DNA from: Paratinospora sagittata
Lineage: Eukaryota > Streptophyta > Magnoliopsida > Ranunculales > Menispermaceae
Direction of reading: 5' to 3'
Assembly: GCA_035771175.1 (NCBI GenBank)
Contig: CM069590.1
Span: 58,101,683-58,165,682 of the forward strand
DNA length: 64,000 nt
Below the pieces are notes generated by a model. The model saw only the letters and a program-made list of their open reading frames with translations. It was not told the DNA's origin and did no database searches. Below, in pieces: positions 45,753 through 57,753 of the stretch; the stretch's first letter is position 1; every line of letters begins with the position of its first letter. The translations under genes were made by a program, and so were the position numbers.

Positions 45753-47948
45753 GTTGTTCCAATTGTGGAACCAAACAAGGCTAATAAATAGGGAGAGAAA
45801 ATGTAGGTATAGGACTAAAGTGACTGTGGCCTTCGCACTCGAGATATTATTAAGTCTTTGTAAGCCCTCTGAATTTACTTGTCAGTTGTAGAGTCCATAT
45901 GTGCAAGAAGTTCTCTCAAGAGTGATCTTGGTGTACCTTTATGCGTACATATATGACCAAATTTTGTAATATTGTACTCCAAAGAAAAGAAAAAATAACA
46001 TCCTATATGCTTGACATTGTTATAGACTTATAGTTGTCTATTTGAGTATTGACTATCTTCAGTATGTAAATAGAAATAATAGTCTTACATAAACTTAATT
46101 CAATTTAACTGGTCTTTATTCTTAACCACATAAGATAATAAAGTCTCGCATAAAATATAATAAACAAAAGACGTAATATAAGATATAAGTAGGGATCCCT
46201 CCCTTGTTGAGAAACTTTTTGTAATAAATCTATAATTATGGCTAGATATAATCTAAAGGTAGTTAAGTACGGATAATAGGAGTACGGATTGAGATAGAGG
46301 CCCACAAATTCAATGTCAAAATTTAAACTAAACATGTATATATAAGTATCAACAAGTCGCTTTAACCTTTGATTTTATACGGACGAATACTTTAATTAAT
46401 TAGAAAATTTATTTCCTCTTCGGTATTTTCCAATTAACAACACTTCATTTGAATTGCCATATATATTATACTTTTTCTTGATATTAAATTCAGCAATGGA
46501 ACTAACAGATAGAATAGCTGCCTTTTATAGCTATTTTTGTCATATCTTTTTAATACATTACGTGCAGTGATCAATTTATCAAAAAATATATAAAAAATAA
46601 AAAATAAAAAAAGATACAACGAAGCTCATTATCATCTTTCTAACTTTTTGGGGATTTTTAGGAGTTGAATGATTGAATTTCATAGTTGTTTGGTAATTAT
46701 CAAAGTTTCCATTATTGCATTAAACTTTTCATGGGGAACCCCCTTTCTTTTTTCAAGAAGTTGACATGGGAAAGACCATTAGGACCCACCTCTTAGATTT
46801 TTTCATGAACACTATATTAATCTCAAGCGTTAAGAAGTGTTATTTTAACTAAATTATAATAGAAACCATATACTAAAATGTATAATACATATAATAACAT
46901 AGTCAACAGTGTAATAATTTATTTTCATTTAAAAATAAAATAATAAATACTTTTTTATATATGTGACTGGATCACGTTCGATCACGTGCTCACTCTTTAA
47001 GTCTTAACCCACCACAAGGCAATCCAGGCTCCAGCGATCAAGTTGCATTTAAAAGAGGGAGTGTCTTTTCAGGTGCTCCGTCCAAACGGCAAACTTAGAT
47101 CTATGAGATCGTACCACGTGGTGTTCCATGGGACCCAATAGATCATGATAGAGACCGCTGTCACCCGACATGCGTTTGCTAGAGATACGTACGATGAGAT
47201 TGACCATTTTCTTTAATTAATCCTTTTTTTTAACTCAACAAATCCTTCACTCTACTTTATATGACAAAGACTCGTATTTATTTAGAGTTATGTTAGAGTA
47301 ATTATATTTTTTAATACAAATTCTATTTACATATAATATAGGTGAAAACTTTTTAAAAATAATAAAAAATGGTTACATTATATATTGTCGTTATGTAAAA
47401 ACATTATTGAAAAAAAGTGTTAAAAGAACATCTCCTCAGCATTTCTCTATTCTTATTAATTGAAACTTCAAGTTTTTATTAACCTGTCTAAAGTATTTTA
47501 ATCGATTTTCTTTTATTTTGTCTTCGATTAGAGCTATTACTATCATTATTTCAAAACAACATAGCTAAATTCATAATAAATTTGACTTTCAATTTTTAAT
47601 AAGATGCATCCCTGCACCCTCTTATTTAAGACATCCTATTTAAACTCTACTATCTAAATGAATTGTCACTATTTATTTACTACTAAATCGGATTTTAAGC
47701 GCTACCGACAAGGATCTGTAGAGCTACAGAACAAGCTCCTTGGTCTCTTTAATCTCTCTCTCTCCCTCTTCTCAGTAATAATTTAAGCTTCTCATCACTT
47801 TTGTCCACTTTCCAACCACTTTCCTTTCTTGCTTCCACTCTCAAATCTCACGGGCTGCTGTGTTTATCATCTTAAATCTCTGATACTACTGACTCTGTTC
47901 TCTGCTTCAGTAGTGCTGTTCTTCTTCTTGTGTCTGCAGAGCGAGAAA
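45753..47948 (+). promoter_or_regulatory. Upstream region of the methyltransferase-like gene
   Basis: Over 2 kb without coding signal. The proximal part (47700-47948) is pyrimidine-rich with CTCTCTCTC runs typical of plant leaders. G-box cores CACGTG are at about 46984-46989 and 47115-47120, which could bind bZIP or bHLH factors. An upstream in-frame ATG at 47829 would add 40 residues but probably lies in the leader. Confidence 0.4.
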
Positions 47949-49205
47949 ATGGGGTCTGTTTCTCTGAAAATAGGGGATGGAACGGCAAGATTTAGAAGAG
48001 CTACTTTATGTTCATCCGCTCTTAACCTTCTCATGCTATTCTCTGTTCTCACCACCAATCTCTTCGCTCTCTACGCCTTCACATACTCTCCAAATCGCCA
48101 GCAACAAGTCCACCACACTCACAAGAACATGTCGTTGATCTCGGAACAGGTCTCTTTGATTCTCAGAGAGATTGATTCATCACAAAAGAAGTTAGCCCAG
48201 ATGGAAAAAGAGCTTCTTGGGTACGAAAACATCGATGTCTCGAGACCCAATATCGCAAATGAGCTTAAAGTCTTTCTACAACACCACCCATTACCTCTAG
48301 GGAAAGATTCGAGAAGTGGGATCACGGAGATGGTGGCTTCTGTGGGTCATTCTTGTGAGAAATCTATAGACTTGCTGTCTCAGTACATGAATTATAAGGT
48401 GGGAGGAGCTTGCCCTGATGATTGGAGCCTTGCCCAGAAGCTGATTTTGAGAGGTTGTGAGCCATTACCCAGAAGAAGATGCTTTGCTGCATCAGTATCT
48501 AAGGTGGGTCTCTTTCCCTTTCCTCTTTCTCTTTGGAAACAAGTTAGTAATAAAATTGTTTCATGGAGTGGGCTTGGTTGCAAGAGTTTTGAATGCTTGA
48601 ATAGTAAGAAACTTGGTAGGGATTGTAATGGGTGTTTTGATTTGGTTAATGGAACTGAGAAACATAGGTTTGTTAAGGCTAGAAGTAAGAATGATTTTCT
48701 TGTTGATGATGTTTTGGGTCTGGGGAGTGGAGGAATTAGAATAGGGCTTGATATTGGGGGTGGATCCGGGACTTTTGCAGCTAGAATGGCTGAAAGGAAT
48801 GTTACTGTGATGACCGTCTCATTGAATATAGATGCCCCATTTAATGAATTCGTTGCTGCGAGAGGCCTTTTCCCTTTGTTTATGAGTTTAGATCAGAGGT
48901 TCCCATTCTTCGACAATGTGTTCGATCTAGTTCACGCGGCTCATGGATTGGTAGAAGGGGGTCGAGCGGAGAAAATGGAGTTCTTGATGTTTGACATTGA
49001 TAGAGTTTTGAGGGCTGGGGGCTTGTTTTGGTTAGCCAACTTTTACTGCACCGATGAGGAGAAGAAGAAGACTTTAACGCGGTTGATTGAGCGATTTGGG
49101 TACAAGAAGCTGAAATGGGTAGTGGGGGAGAAGAATGATCCTGCCGGGACTGGAAAATCTCAAGTTTACTTGTCAGCTGTGCTACAGAAGCCAGTGAGAG
49201 TTTGA
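47949..49205 (+). CDS. Membrane-anchored SAM-dependent methyltransferase-like protein
   Basis: An intronless frame of 418 residues from the ATG at 47949, which begins MGSVSLKIGDGTARF, the start I recall in Arabidopsis At1g29790-type proteins. Residues 20-45 form one transmembrane helix, suggesting a type II membrane protein, probably Golgi or another endomembrane. A helical stretch (60-120) follows, then a Cys-rich segment (HSCEKS, ACPDDW, RGCEPLPRRRCF, CNGCFDL). The methyltransferase core begins at 264 with the SAM-binding glycine motif IGLDIGGGSGTFAARM (265-280), followed by DNVFDLVHAAHGL and a VLRAGGLFWLANF strand. Related plant proteins are proposed to act on cell-wall polysaccharides, but no substrate is established. 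The start at 47829 (458 residues) would put hydrophobic leader sequence in front and is less likely. Confidence 0.88.
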   Translation: MGSVSLKIGDGTARFRRATLCSSALNLLMLFSVLTTNLFALYAFTYSPNRQQQVHHTHKNMSLISEQVSLILREIDSSQKKLAQMEKELLGYENIDVSRPNIANELKVFLQHHPLPLGKDSRSGITEMVASVGHSCEKSIDLLSQYMNYKVGGACPDDWSLAQKLILRGCEPLPRRRCFAASVSKVGLFPFPLSLWKQVSNKIVSWSGLGCKSFECLNSKKLGRDCNGCFDLVNGTEKHRFVKARSKNDFLVDDVLGLGSGGIRIGLDIGGGSGTFAARMAERNVTVMTVSLNIDAPFNEFVAARGLFPLFMSLDQRFPFFDNVFDLVHAAHGLVEGGRAEKMEFLMFDIDRVLRAGGLFWLANFYCTDEEKKKTLTRLIERFGYKKLKWVVGEKNDPAGTGKSQVYLSAVLQKPVRV

Positions 49206-52200
49206 TCAGTGAATGTGGGTAAAAAAAGTAAGAATGCTACTGTAATTTATATCTTTGGTCACGCTCATAATTTATGTGAAAATTCATTGCCTTAGGATCT
49301 GCACCAGATTTCTTTTCTATGTCAAATAAGTGAAACATAGGTTGTTTCTTTTCCTTACTGCAAAGCAGCAGTGGACAAGGAGCTATTCTGTAATTTAGGT
49401 TCTGTCTTCTGAGGAGGGATACTCGTCTATGTATGGTAGTTGGATTTTGCAGTGCCAGTATTTTATTCGAATACGGATTCATGGGAGCAAGGAGATATCT
49501 AACAAGATTTGACCATGAACAATTGGGAAAAAAAATGCCCATCTTTAGATACAAGTATATTTTGAACCTACAAATGTTTCATATTTGATATAATTTACTT
49601 CTATTTTTCCTTGAATATCATGAAGTTTACATATTTTCATGTTCCTTACTTGCTTGAAATTGCATTGTGTTCTTTGGTTGTGATAATTTAGCTTTCTATT
49701 CGATTGCATTTTTTCCCAAGTAGACTTAAATGGTCTTCATATGTGGTGCTTATGTTTTGATTGCTTTCCAATGTCATGTTTACTGTAATTGATGTATGGG
49801 GATTCCCTCATAGCAGTTCACAAACTTGAGGAATTGTTAGTTCTTCTTTTGCTAGAATTTATCTGTTTTATTAGAGATTTGTTAAAATAACGTGATATTC
49901 TGGTTAGGACCAAAGAAACATATGACATTTAACCTTCTTTTTTGTCCATTGAAAGTAACAAAAAAGGAGTGAATGTAGCCTTCTTTTTAGTTCCTCTTAT
50001 GTCCTCTTCCTCAACATTCTACTTTTGTTGACCTGACCTCCTGAACTAGAAAGCTGGTTGTAAAACCCAGTCTTGCTGCCTGAACAGATAGCTTCTAGTA
50101 GATAAAAAACTAACTTGATTTTAGAAATATTGGCTACTGGGATATCAAATGTGTCATAACTGGGGTATAGGTTGGATGGGTAGCCTAGGAAATTCTATGT
50201 ATCATCATCATCTACCAAAAGTTCAAGTCTTTTTTTTGGAACTCTAGAATGTCTGACTGCTATTTTATTTAGAAACATTGGAGAAAATCTTCTTTATCAA
50301 TCCCTTACACTGATAGAACATTGCTATCTACTCTTAGCAATTAGCATTTCTTTGTCCATTTTTTGAGAAGACCGACATCTTAGCCAATCTAGATCAATGA
50401 CTCCATCAACAATCTTTGAGTGGTGGCTGGTTGCATTTACTGGATAAAAGAGGCATCTCATTTACAAAACATCAATATAAAGGCATTGTTCCAACTATAA
50501 AGATCAACCATAGTATTTTGTTCTATTATTTAACTCTCTCTAGTAGGTTACCCTGTTTTCTCTACTATTCAAGCTCATGTCAGTTATGACCTTTCTCTAG
50601 TCATAAACTTATACATGCATGCCGTATTTTTTGTTCTCATGTGGCTAAAACACCTCACTCAATTTTTTCTTATTCTCTCTAATTTTTGCTACTTCCTGCA
50701 GGCAACCTCAATCTTGAATCTATTCTTTCTAGTTTTGCCACTTAAACAGTGCATTTGTAGCAAAATCAGATTTGTTATCCAATGAGGGAAGACAATAGAC
50801 TTTTTTTCTTTTGTAACATAGAAGAAAGATAGGGTGGATAGAGGAGGAAGACAATAGTATTAGATGAATGTTAGGTTGCATTTGGTTCATGATTTGAAAA
50901 CTATAATACAATTAAGAAAGTGAAAACTCAGAAAACGGCTTTTTATCATTTCCTGAAAACATGTTTACTTTGTAAATTTTGAAAAACTGTTTTTGGATTT
51001 CAATCAACCAAGCACAATTTTTATGTTTCCAAATTTTTGGATACAAAAAACTGTATCCGAATCACAAACAAAATGCAGCATTAGGGATTCAATCTCTTGC
51101 AGTTGAAATATTTTTCTTCACCGAATCAAATAGCATGAAAATGTAACATCCTTTTGGACACGTGTGAAACCAAAATGATAGTTCCATGTCAATTGTGTGA
51201 ACCTGTTGGGCAGGCTTGGGTGTCAACTTATACCGATATTGTTCTCAACTTATCATTTTTGGGCGAGGTACGAGGTTTTACTCTAAAAAGATCTTTGTAG
51301 TTAATGAATGTGAAATTTCAACTTATATTATATTTCATAAACTTGTCTCTCTTTTTCTTTTCTTTTTAGCTACAAAAAATAAATTGGTCTCTTTTAGTAA
51401 CCAAGATTCTTTGAAGAAAAACTTCATACTCGGTTTGGAAAGCTCAGTACGTACCTCTAATTTGTTTATCCTGTAAATCTTGTTCCATCTTCCAATTGGT
51501 TTCAACAAACCTAGGATTCTTTGTCATGTTGCACCCTGGTGACACCCGTGAAAAGCACTGGCTTCTTTGTTTATCTTTTTTTATACAGTGCCCGGACATG
51601 ATAAAATCCCCAATTATAACAAGGGCATGCAAGAGATTCCAATTCCAAGACCGATCACGGGTTGTTGTTGTTGCTCTTGAATATGAATGAATGAACAAGT
51701 CTCTGCCTCTTGAATATATATAGCAGTCTCTTCTTGGGGCACAGGAGTTCTTTGGTCACCATCGTTATCACTTTTGGTTTGTCATACAGTTCTGTATTTT
51801 AAAAAAAATATTATTGGTCAATCTAAAAACAATTTTTTAAGTTTAATTCTGAAAACAGAATAAAAAGTCATTTTTTGAAATTCTACTTTTAAATTTTATC
51901 TTTAGTTTTTGGATTACAAATCAAATGGATATTAATAATTTCCTTAACCCAAAAATAGAAGAAAAAAAAGATAAAAATGAGTTCAATTGAAATATTTTGT
52001 ATATTGATATATATTTCAAAAAAGAATGTTTCCTGCTACAAGTTTATGGTTAGGTGCTGTTCTATGATTCTTCCCCACAATATATATATATCTTCATTAA
52101 CTATTTTTGTTTCCAATTTCTAAGATTTTATTTACAAACTAAAAGTTAATAATTTCAATTGGGAAATAGTGTATTATGTGTATGATTAAGGACAACACAA

Positions 52201-52392
52201 GTTCAGATCAGTTCTGTTTCAATCCCCCTAATCTGAGTGCAGAGCATCGGATATAAATCATCATATTATCATTTTGATTATACAATGCTGTAAAAATTCA
52301 TATTCCTAAGCTTACATGATACATGCCAAGCACATTTATAAGAGATTGGAAAGATAACGGACATGAATGATTGCCACCAATTTCTCTAAATG
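49206..52392. other. Intergenic region between convergent genes
   Basis: About 3.2 kb containing the 3' flanks of the methyltransferase-like gene and of ARF5. Short frames occur around 51200-51700 but lack conserved motifs, splice partners or codon bias. I see nothing I can name. Confidence 0.45.
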
Positions 52393-55300
52393 TTACATTT
52401 TTGTTTTAAGCAGTTGCATCCCATCTTTGCTCATTTGCTGAACTTCAGAAGGTGATAGAATTCTGATGCACCGAACACAGTTAACGAATTCCCTGTATCA
52501 TAGTAGCTCCTTTAAATCAAAAACGGTTTTGAACAGAAACTAGTACTGATCATCAAAGATACTAATTCAAGAAGCAAAAGAAACAACAACTTGAATAGTT
52601 TATGAGAAATGGAAGGTTTGTTCTTTTTTAGTTGATCAGATGAGCAACATATATAATAAGGGTCTAATGGTGGAGCTTAGTTATCTTGTTTGTGTTAGTG
52701 TTTTGAGCAGAAGCAAGAAAGACTTACTCCCATGGATCATCGCCAACGAGAAGAATATCATTCTCATAATCGACATAAACAAGTTTCCATCCTGAATTAC
52801 TAGTATCATCCAGCAATCCTTCAAGGTTAAACATGCATGCAATTGTTGATTTCAGCTCCTCATAATTTTGATACCTTGTAATATCAATTGACCTTCCAAC
52901 TGATCCTAGCTTTTGAACCTGTTATTTGAAAATCAAATATTAGCAACAAACAGATTCCGGGGGAAACCAAATTCAGACTCCTAAACATATGGATTAGTTG
53001 GAGGATTAATGTGAACTTTGGGAGGCTACTGTAAATTAGATGAATTCTATCTAAAACATTAATTTTCGAATCTAATAAATGCATTCCCTACCTTGGTATA
53101 TGTTCGCATGGGAGGAGGAACTTGTTTCCACGAACCTTCTTGCAAGAGGCAATTCTCATCAAAACTAACATTGTTCAAAGATGGGCCAACTGAATTATCC
53201 CGAAACTCTTGCAGAGAGAAGCTTTGAGAATCAGCAAGGCTTGCAGTGGTAATATGAGATTGAATATCGTCACTTGAACTAAGGTTACTGAGCAGACAAT
53301 CAGGAGTTTGAAATCCATCATCATCAAGTGAACATAATCCAAGGAAAACTGAGCTTGACGCGTAAGGATCTACAATAGTACTGCTTCTACCATTTCTTAC
53401 TTCAAAATGAAGATCATTGTAAACCTCACTTTGATCATTGCTCCCTTGATCAGGTAAATCTTTTAGTGTACATGAACTGGAGATACCTTGTAGTGTAGTC
53501 GAGTTTTGTTCAGGGCATGAAGCAAATTCCGCTTCAAATGAATATCTTTCAGGGTTCAGCTGAGGCTCCCATATTTCTTGAACCACATCTGGGTATGCTA
53601 CTGAATTGCTTTCCTTTCCACATCCTGATGGAGGAGTTCCTGATGATCCAAGAATTCCTGATACAGATTCACTAGCTGATTGGTACAGTAAAGGGCTGTT
53701 AGTGTTTTGAAGTGGGCCATTAGCGTCGCTTGATTCCATCTGAAGTGGAAGAGTATTGGCTTGATGGGGGTGAGTAGCTTTTGGTTCCAAAGGACCCACC
53801 CGAACATTTAATCCCTGATGGTTCAGGGCTATTAGCTGGCTTATCAGGTTCTGAGGATTAAAAGGATTCCCAACAGTATTTTCAGTGAATTTTCCTGAAG
53901 ATTTCAACTGGGTCAGCTGAGACGATGCAGCTATTGGTGCGAGTTCTGATTTCTCAATAGGTGTTTTGGGTGTTAATTGAGTTTCAACTTTAAGCAGCTG
54001 TGATATCAAACTCGAATCCAGAGTCTGTAGTTTGTAAGCATAGTTCTTGGGAGTTCTCTGATTTTGCAGAAGATTGTTTTGTAAAGAAATATCCTGAGAC
54101 ATCCACTGATTTGATGTTTGTGCATGTGTTTCTTCTTGTACAGGAGTTCCCTTAATAACAAAAGCAGGTAGAGCAGAAGAAAAAGCTCCAAGATGGCTAA
54201 TACATTGAGGTTTCAATACCATCTTAATCAGTTGTTCTGAACCAAGATTTGAAGAACATGCAATATCATTACTTTGATTTTCTGGGCCTTGAACAAATGG
54301 TCTTCTACTTGTATTTTCCCATTCAGTTTCTACTCCTGAAACCAAAGTAGCCTGTCATAAAGTATCTTTCAGACACATGAACCATATAAATGTTAAGGAC
54401 TTACCCAAACATTGAGAATGTAATGGTCGTTTGAGACTTGAGGAAAGGGAAGGAAAATTGAAAATACTTTCAGGAGTCTCAATTTCCCACTGGCTAACCC
54501 TTGTCTTATTTTCACTGAATCCAGCTTCATCCCATGCCACCTAAATGACATAGAGGTGTAAAATTACACTAAATAAGAAGCCTAAAACAACACAGAGAAC
54601 CGCTGTTATGTTAAGTAGCAGAGAGACACACATGAGCAGGTAAACTTACCTGAAGGTTACGCCATTTGGAATTGGGCCATCTTACTGGATCTATATCGCG
54701 AATACCAACAACTGTTCCCATGTATCTACATAGATAAGAAAGCTTTAGTTCCATGTTGTCTTTAGTTAAATCCTCAAAAATTAAGTAGTCACTAATTTTG
54801 CAATATGACATTGACACCTACAAATATTTATGGAGCTGAAGAAAGAAGAGAAGTAATCATCTTACAGTCTCAACTCTCAAGCGACAGAAAATATTGAGGA
54901 GGGGTGATGATGAATCTAAACACAGTTCTAAGATTCAACATAATGATGTCAAATACCTGCGCTTACCAGACTCCTCCGTTTCAAACAACATTCCGAATCT
55001 CATCCCAATTGTAATGTGGGTACCATAAATGGATTTTTGGAATTTGTCCAAAGGAACTACAAATTCTGAAGAACATGCCCTGTGCAAATGGGGAAAAGAT
55101 ACTGTTATTAAGACATAAAAAGGAGTTTCAACACTTGAAGTAACAAGAGAGAAAAAAACAAGAGAAGGGGGCAAAGGGTGACTAAGTATACCTCGGATTA
55201 TAGAAAATGGTAAATGAGGTTCTATTAGCAACAGCATGAGCTGCAGCTGCAAGGACCCCAATGTGCATGCTCTCCATGGACAGAATAGATGATTGTAAAG

Positions 55301-57753
55301 CTGACTGCAGACGATTTGCACGCCGAACACCTAACAATAATTGGGACCTACCATCCCTTTTTGCCATTACCAAGGAACATATCTTAGTTATACCACAGAG
55401 ATTGTTAACTATAATTTTGGAGGCTTCTGAACACCCATGCCATCACAAATCATGTGAAAAGGTAAGTGCAGACAACTTTCCTGTCCTAGAAGGATCTGGA
55501 ACAGATTTCTAGATTGATTACCTGATAAAGAGGATGGAATCACCCGCTTTAAGCCTTCTTGAACTGACAAACAGACTCCAACCTGTTGTGAGAAGATGTC
55601 GCTTTGGCTGTCCTATATGAACAAGAAATCACCAAGAAGTTGAATCCAATTACATTTCAAAACATAAGAGTTCTAACTTCAGTTCACAAAGAATTAACAA
55701 GCACTTATGGCATTTAAAAAATTAAAGGGTGGCCTCAAACTTACCACGATATATGTGACGAAATGTCCATGAATTATCATGCATGTCTCGGACAGTTATC
55801 TCTTGAGTTGGAGGTTGGACTGAATAATCCTGAAAAAATTAAGTAAATAAAAATTCTTAGCTTTGATTGCAGTTGCACAATTACTAACAATACAACTTAT
55901 TTGGCTTCTTTTGCTGCATATCAAAAGGCTGACCAGTGGGGGAAAGAGTTTCTCTGCAGCCCTACGAGGAACTGAGAAGCCACCATGTGTGCTGGTGTCA
56001 CTAGCAGTCAAAGTCTTGCAGAAGAACTCGTTTGGATGCTTGGTTGGCTTTGATGATGTAGAACCGGGAATATGGAACACATCTTCTTCCTGATTAAAGA
56101 AGCATTAGTTTGTTCATAGGTTCAAAGCAGTCACCAAAAACCCAAAGATTTATCTTGTTACTTGCAAGCGTAATCAAACAAACTCTGTTTGTTTGAAAAG
56201 AAAAACCTCAAATTAAATTGATTGTGAATTGAGCTTACAGAATTCACTGGTTGAAGAGTCATTTGAGCATAGATCTCATCTGTCTCTTTGTCAGCCTTCA
56301 TGTTGAAAAAAGAGGTTAAAATAAGGGAAAATCTTATCAGCCATGCACAAAGGCTATCAAAATAATATTGAGAAACATAATAACTCAAGGAACCATATAT
56401 CACATACATGTAGTTTGACATTGAGAACTTGGCACATCAGCTGAGGTGGGAGATTTTGGTAGTTGGGAATATGTGAGGTTGCCGTTCCTGGAGTTGTAGA
56501 TGTCACCTGTCAAAACAAATGAAGACCATCTGCTTACTTAATGTGACTTGGCAAGAGGCGGAACAACATATTTCCCATGAGTTCTACAAAAACACGCCGC
56601 TACCACAACCAACAGGGCCAAAATCTTGCTTTAAGAACCTAAACATAATGTTTGCTCCATATTCTAATATTGCCAGTACAAGTGAAAGGCAAACTAATGT
56701 TGTTTAGTTAATTGATGAGTTCTTACAGGACAATGGTGTAATATTGTATAATTGATATAATATAAGACCCAAATGTCACGAGTTCAAATCCCACCCTTAC
56801 CTATTAAAAAACCAATGTCTAAATGAAGATCCATCTTCCCCTCTTCCTTCCACCATAGGTACCAAGCAGCCCTATATTTAGCTTTAATTTTGTGTCCCAT
56901 TAAACCTCCAAAAAAATATATTTTCTTTCGCTTTTGGAAAAGAAAATGCTTTAAAGTAATAGTGGTTTAGGGTCACACAATTCGGAGATATTTCTCAACT
57001 TAACCGATTCCCCTCGAAATAATTACTTTCCTGAGCTAATGAATGAAGTTTGTGAGCCATACATAGGACTACTGAAAAGTGAAAACTACTGAATCAACTT
57101 TTAAAACAATTGTCAGTTTATAATGTTGAAAGAAGTTACAGTTGATATCTGGTTTTAAGTGCAAATGTCAAACTCCTTGGATTGTTTATTTGAAATTGCA
57201 TAATATAATACTCCATATGTTTCTTTAAATCAACTCGACATTTTATTTATTATTTACTATGTAATGAATCTAAGGAATTAGCATTGAAGTTCATAAAATT
57301 CTGCATTAAAAAATAACCAATATGGTAAAGGCAGAATTAGGAACATACCTGCTCAATATGACCTTGTGGAAAGTAGTAGACAAGGCTGCCTACTTCGGGC
57401 AAAGAAACAAGAGGACCAGCACAAGCATGCCACAGCTGGGAATTTAAAATCTTTTTTGCCTCTGAAAAATAAACAAAAGCATACCTAATCCAATGTCCGC
57501 TACCAAATAAAAAACAGATGAACAACACAGAGAGAATCTATGAACATAGCAAGTCTCCCACCACAAATAAGGTCTAGTAAATACAAATTCATTATTAAAT
57601 GGATTTGCTGGTTCAAGAAAACTCAAAAAACAAGAAAGAGATTTCCAGTTGAAGTGACAAACCAGATCGGTCCTGAGACTCTTTCAAGATGTTCATATCC
57701 TTGAGCAGAGACCCAGCTCCTGTTTTTCTCTTCTCTTCAACAGAGGAAGCCAT
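52393..57753 (-). CDS. ARF5: Auxin response factor 5 (MONOPTEROS-type)
   Basis: Fourteen exons: 57753-57663, 57461-57349, 56506-56408, 56295-56239, 56089-55934, 55829-55745, 55612-55522, 55356-55192, 55079-54957, 54725-54650, 54540-54405, 54335-53092, 52918-52728, 52492-52393; 2,727 nt, 908 residues, no frame break. It is a nuclear transcription factor that binds auxin response elements and activates genes for embryo axis, root and vascular patterning. The B3 domain starts near residue 141 ([16 protein letters not shown]...[14 protein letters not shown]) and the ARF/dimerisation domain near 265-350 ([30 protein letters not shown]). A long Ser/Gln/Asn-rich middle region (about 400-810) is next, then the PB1 domain from 813 with [12 protein letters not shown] and DDPWEEF, which binds Aux/IAA repressors. 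Length and motifs match Arabidopsis ARF5 (about 902 residues) better than other ARFs. Exon 8 has a poor acceptor. Confidence 0.95.

Noticed and set aside
47829..47948. Upstream in-frame ATG adding 40 residues to the methyltransferase-like protein
   Set aside because: The extra segment is hydrophobic leader-like sequence unlike the MGSVSLKIGDG start that I recall for the family; 5' UTR more likely, though not excluded.
51496..51690. 64-codon frame near 51500
   Set aside because: No conserved motif or codon bias; probably chance.
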